Source: Vibrio rarus (GTDB taxonomy: Bacteria > Pseudomonadota > Gammaproteobacteria > Enterobacterales > Vibrionaceae). Taken from it: 64,000 nt of DNA. Every line of letters starts with the position of its first letter. The stretch's first letter is position 1. The position numbers were made by a program, and so were the translations under genes. This document shows positions 61,670 through 64,000 of this stretch, piece after piece. The notes below the pieces were generated by a model. It was given only the letters and a program-made list of their open reading frames with translations, searched no databases and had not been told where the DNA came from. The stretch is taken from NCBI RefSeq assembly GCF_024347075.1, contig NZ_AP024900.1, positions 372,001 to 436,000 on the forward strand, read 5' to 3'.

Positions 61670-61942
61670 TTACGCTGCATGCATACTAGTACAGGTATGC
61701 CTATTAAAAGTTACTTTTATTACAGTGCCGTCATTTTTTTTCACACTGAAATCATTCCAATCAATATACGTTTTATAATTTTCGTATCTATGTGTTTCTA
61801 CATAGAAATCACCATTAATGCCTTTCTCATTAAACACTCTGGCTAATTCATTGCAGTTGTTTCTAAGTACTGAGTAGTTATCTTTTTCTAGAATCGATGT
61901 TGATATATTAATTGAACCATTATTAGTTCGTATATTTAACAA
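61670..61942 (-). CDS. Hypothetical protein, last gene of the AT-rich accessory operon
   Basis: 90 residues, MLNIRTNNGSINISTSILEK..., with mixed alpha/beta character (NYSVLRNNCNELARVFNEKG, GDFYVETHRYENYKTYIDWNDFSVKKNDGTVIKVTF). No motif that I recognise. It starts 4 bp after the preceding gene's end in the leftward operon. Base composition is notably AT-rich compared with the chromosome to the left. Confidence 0.6.
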   Translation of the reverse strand: MLNIRTNNGSINISTSILEKDNYSVLRNNCNELARVFNEKGINGDFYVETHRYENYKTYIDWNDFSVKKNDGTVIKVTFNRHTCTSMHAA

Positions 61943-61946
61943 TACA

Positions 61947-62372
61947 TTAACCCTCTTTTTTCATATTGCCATCTTCATCTCGATCATTTGCAAAAAATCC
62001 AGAAAGGTCAAGTTCATTTTTTCTATATTCTAAGTATTTAGATGACTTTATTAAATTGAACGCATTATTTATATTAGCGTTTTCTACAATATCATTTCTG
62101 TCATTAATTGAATTAATAAGCTCATTTAATGATGAAAGATTTTCTTCACTACTTGTTTTTTCTATTATAATGTCATGAAGTTCGTTAGACATAACCTCTC
62201 TAAATGTAGTCGATATAGGGAAATTTAAAATATTATCCATAGATAATGTTTTTAGCATTATGCCAATTTCTGGTGTAAGCCTAACCGAGAGTGTTTGTAA
62301 CTCATCATCATGCATTTTTTCTTTTTTTCTTTCAGATAAGATTCCGAACAACTCCTTGATATCTATACTCAT
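61947..62372 (-). CDS. Hypothetical protein with a possible ribbon-helix-helix segment (1)
   Basis: 141 residues. The segment ELQTLSVRLTPEIGIMLKTLSMDN followed by a helix (STTFREVMSNELHDIIIE) follows the pattern of a ribbon-helix-helix DNA-binding unit: short strand with VRL, then two helices. The rest is helical and acidic. It overlaps the upstream gene by 4 bp (62369-62372), so they are translationally coupled. The fold call is inference from pattern only. Confidence 0.6.
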   Translation of the reverse strand: MSIDIKELFGILSERKKEKMHDDELQTLSVRLTPEIGIMLKTLSMDNILNFPISTTFREVMSNELHDIIIEKTSSEENLSSLNELINSINDRNDIVENANINNAFNLIKSSKYLEYRKNELDLSGFFANDRDEDGNMKKEG

Positions 62373-62833
62373 TTGCTTTCTTTCCTTGTGATTAGTGATT
62401 TTTTTATTTGAGCCTCGTCATGTTCAACATAGCCATACGATTCGTGTAAAAATGATAGTTTCCACTCCCATGTTTTACCTTCATAATGATGAACATAATG
62501 TTCAGATATTTCCTTTTCTACATGCCTCAATATGGGAATTATGTCCACTTGAGGCATTTCTAAAAAAAGCTTTACAACCCAATCACTAACTAATGCACCT
62601 ATTATCTCTGATCTTTTTACTGATAATTTTTTTGCTAGCTCATCCATGACAATTAGATCATTTCTATGAAATGTCATATTAAATTGAGATGACTTTTTGT
62701 TTGGGCTTTTGGCGTAGAAACTATTCTCAGCTAAACTTTTAAGAAATAATTCATAACGCTCTCTTTCAATGATTTTTTCATCTTCAGTTAAATTTAATTT
62801 TTCAACTTCTATTTCTTTATTATTTTTTTTCAA
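62369..62833 (-). CDS. Hypothetical protein with a possible ribbon-helix-helix segment (2)
   Basis: 154 residues. A charged N-terminus is followed by SQFNMTFHRNDLIVMDELAK and KLSVKRSEIIGALVSDWVV, which resembles CopG/Arc-type ribbon-helix-helix proteins (strand, helix, turn, SR.E.I..A helix). The C-terminal half (HVEKEISEHYVHHYEGKTWEWKLSF) is unrecognised. With the gene after it, two RHH-like proteins in series could form a heteromeric DNA-binding complex. No catalytic motif is visible. Confidence 0.6.
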   Translation of the reverse strand: MKKNNKEIEVEKLNLTEDEKIIERERYELFLKSLAENSFYAKSPNKKSSQFNMTFHRNDLIVMDELAKKLSVKRSEIIGALVSDWVVKLFLEMPQVDIIPILRHVEKEISEHYVHHYEGKTWEWKLSFLHESYGYVEHDEAQIKKSLITRKESK

Positions 62834-62848
62834 AACTAACCTCGTATA

Positions 62849-63127
62849 TCAGTGTATTTTGTTAGATAATTTTTTATTAAATGAACCTAGTGCATATGTG
62901 GTTATATCAAGATCACCTGATTTAACTAGAACTAAACCGCCTCTCTGAGACATCTTTTGCATGTTTTGAGAAATTCTTTTTAAAGAAGTTAAGGCGCTAT
63001 CAATTGCTTTTTTGTTAAGGATGATTTTATCACCATCATCAACGCCAAATTTTTCAACGATATCCAACATCTGGTCGTTAATTGCTCTCTCGCTCATACG
63101 CATCTGAATGTGTCTTGTTCTAGCCAT
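62849..63127 (-). CDS. Small protein with a DUF4258-like start
   Basis: 92 residues: MARTRHIQMRMSERAINDQM, then LDIVEKFGVDDGDKIILNKK, a basic helical middle and GGLVLVKSGDLDITTYALGS. The pattern H..MRMSERAI...ML.IVEKFG resembles DUF4258 proteins (H..xR...RgIs...I...l..G), which are common on plasmids and islands. It is the first gene of the leftward AT-rich operon, with GGAG before the start. Function unknown. Confidence 0.6.
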   Translation of the reverse strand: MARTRHIQMRMSERAINDQMLDIVEKFGVDDGDKIILNKKAIDSALTSLKRISQNMQKMSQRGGLVLVKSGDLDITTYALGSFNKKLSNKIH

Positions 63128-63438
63128 CTTTAATCTCCACGGGTTAAGTTGATGGGGTTATAATGACTGACAACTGGGTTAATGTAAAGTTCTTTTTTAC
63201 GCATTTTTTGGGTTTTATGGGAAACCCATTGCATCACATTGATTCTAAAGGCTTTTTTATTGCACATTTAAATGTAAGTAGAAAAGATTAAATTTATTAG
63301 CAATCGTAACGCTAATCTATAATCACTATAGTAGTAAAAAAAAGGCCCTCAATACTATTGAGGGCCTAAGTCATCACACAGCTTTATTCTATTATTCTCT
63401 CTTAACAGCACTTTGATGCAGGCTTATGGCATGCCTTT
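63128..63438. promoter_or_regulatory. Promoter region of the accessory operon and integrase terminator
   Basis: About 310 bp without a gene. It contains a palindrome ATGGG-AAA-CCCAT around 63218-63230 that could be an operator, and AT-rich DNA upstream of the leftward operon. Near the right end, AGGCCCTCAA/TTGAGGGCCT (63343-63366) forms a terminator for the minus strand, with its T-tract at 63343-63336. That terminator follows the broken integrase gene. Confidence 0.55.
63336..63368 (-). terminator. Rho-independent terminator after the integrase remnant
   Basis: AGGCCCTCAA (63343-63352) pairs with TTGAGGGCCT (63357-63366). On the minus strand it is followed by eight T residues. It lies ~70 bp beyond the integrase stop codon. 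Confidence 0.85.
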
Positions 63439-64000
63439 TTAGCCAAGGTACGCTGAAGTGATGTTAACTCGATGATGACCCAATGATTTGGAGATGGTCA
63501 TACGAGCCTCTTTATCTAACTCTCGCGCTTGTTGAAGTAAGATGTTGAGTTGCGAGGCCATGTACTCATGGTGCGCCTTACCATGAGCAACACCTGCCTT
63601 CACTGGCGGCAATACGCGAGTTAATGCCAGATAATACTCACAAGCAAAGTGCTTTCGCTCACCGTGGGTTTTATAGGTTGGATCGATACGTTGATGCTCG
63701 CGCCATGCCCACGACTGAAATGATTTTATACTCATAGTGACTGGAACAAGGTTGTCATGCCCTGTTTGTGCTTGGTGCTGTGCTCCTCATTGAAGCGCTT
63801 GATATTTCCCCTCTTTATTGCATGCTACTTCCCGTGGTTGCCCACCTTTAGTGCCTCTAGAAACGCATATATTCCCATGATTCATCGCATCACCGAGTGC
63901 TTTAGCACTGTCTAACAGCGCAGCCTCTCGTTGCCGTAAACCAAATTGACGTTGCAGGTCGGCCATCACCGCCAATGGCTCAGAGGCTTTTGACAAAATG
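63439..64000 (-). pseudogene. Integrase (PF12835-like tyrosine recombinase), interrupted by in-frame TGA, partial at edge
   Basis: Both pieces are in the same frame. The upstream part (LRQREAALLDSAKALGDAMN, SRGTKGGQPREV) ends at TGA (63787-63789). Seventeen codons later the frame resumes at SIKSFQSWAWREHQRIDPTYKTHGERKHFACEYYL and ends with SKSLGHHRVNITSAYLG. These match the catalytic domain of the integrase family seen in mobile genomic elements, with HGER (Arg), LGHHR (His and Arg) and the terminal AYLG Tyr. The frame continues past the right edge. The single stop means either a recent nonsense mutation or a sequencing error. Confidence 0.82.

Overview
The window is a chromosomal segment of a gammaproteobacterium, most likely Vibrio or a close relative. 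The evidence is the set and order of genes: rsmI-rnpB, a complete division and cell-wall (dcw) cluster without ddlB, secA-mutT, dapB-carAB, gltBD, yhcC-arcB, arcA and thrLABC. All read as Vibrionaceae-type proteins at family-typical lengths. I found no tRNA, no intact rRNA gene and no CRISPR array.

Region 1 (1-13,545). The 3' part of rsmI is followed by rnpB. The last 22 bases of rnpB (891-912) recur exactly at 13521-13542, directly in front of what looks like the original rnpB terminator. The 12.6 kb between them is therefore read as a genomic island integrated at the 3' end of rnpB. It starts with a truncated tyrosine-recombinase fragment and a frameshifted IS6-family transposase. Its cargo is two divergent operons for alpha-glucan oligosaccharide (probably cyclodextrin or maltodextrin) use. 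The leftward operon has a binding protein, two permeases, a GH13 cyclomaltodextrinase-like enzyme, a degenerate ROK protein and a TrmB-type regulator. The rightward operon has an outer-membrane channel, an LpxD paralogue, a small lipoprotein, a MalK-type ATPase and a broken cyclodextrin-glucanotransferase-like gene. A strong palindrome lies just upstream of the binding-protein gene.

Region 2 (13.7-30.3 kb). This is the dcw cluster rsmH-ftsL-ftsI-murE-murF-mraY-murD-ftsW-murG-murC-ftsQ-ftsA-ftsZ plus lpxC, tightly packed and all rightward. mraZ is absent from the position where it normally precedes rsmH. Together these genes make and flip lipid II, build the septum and start lipid A synthesis.

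Region 3 (30.3-43.3 kb). It holds a dciA (DUF721, helicase-loader family) gene broken by two compensating frameshifts, then secA, mutT, dapB and carAB. A TSUP permease, a TRIC-type membrane protein, mtnN and a DUF1499 lipoprotein follow. Region 4 (43.6-56.0 kb) holds leftward gltBD, rightward yhcC and arcB, a small lipoprotein, leftward arcA and a small predicted outer-membrane protein. Four copies of a ~162-bp repeat with inverted ends lie in intergenic gaps of regions 3 and 4.

Region 5 (56.2-61.1 kb) is the thr operon with leader peptide and attenuator. Region 6 (61.4-64.0 kb) is accessory DNA: a 52-codon ORF, a leftward AT-rich four-gene operon of mostly unrecognised proteins, and an integrase interrupted by an in-frame stop that runs off the right edge.
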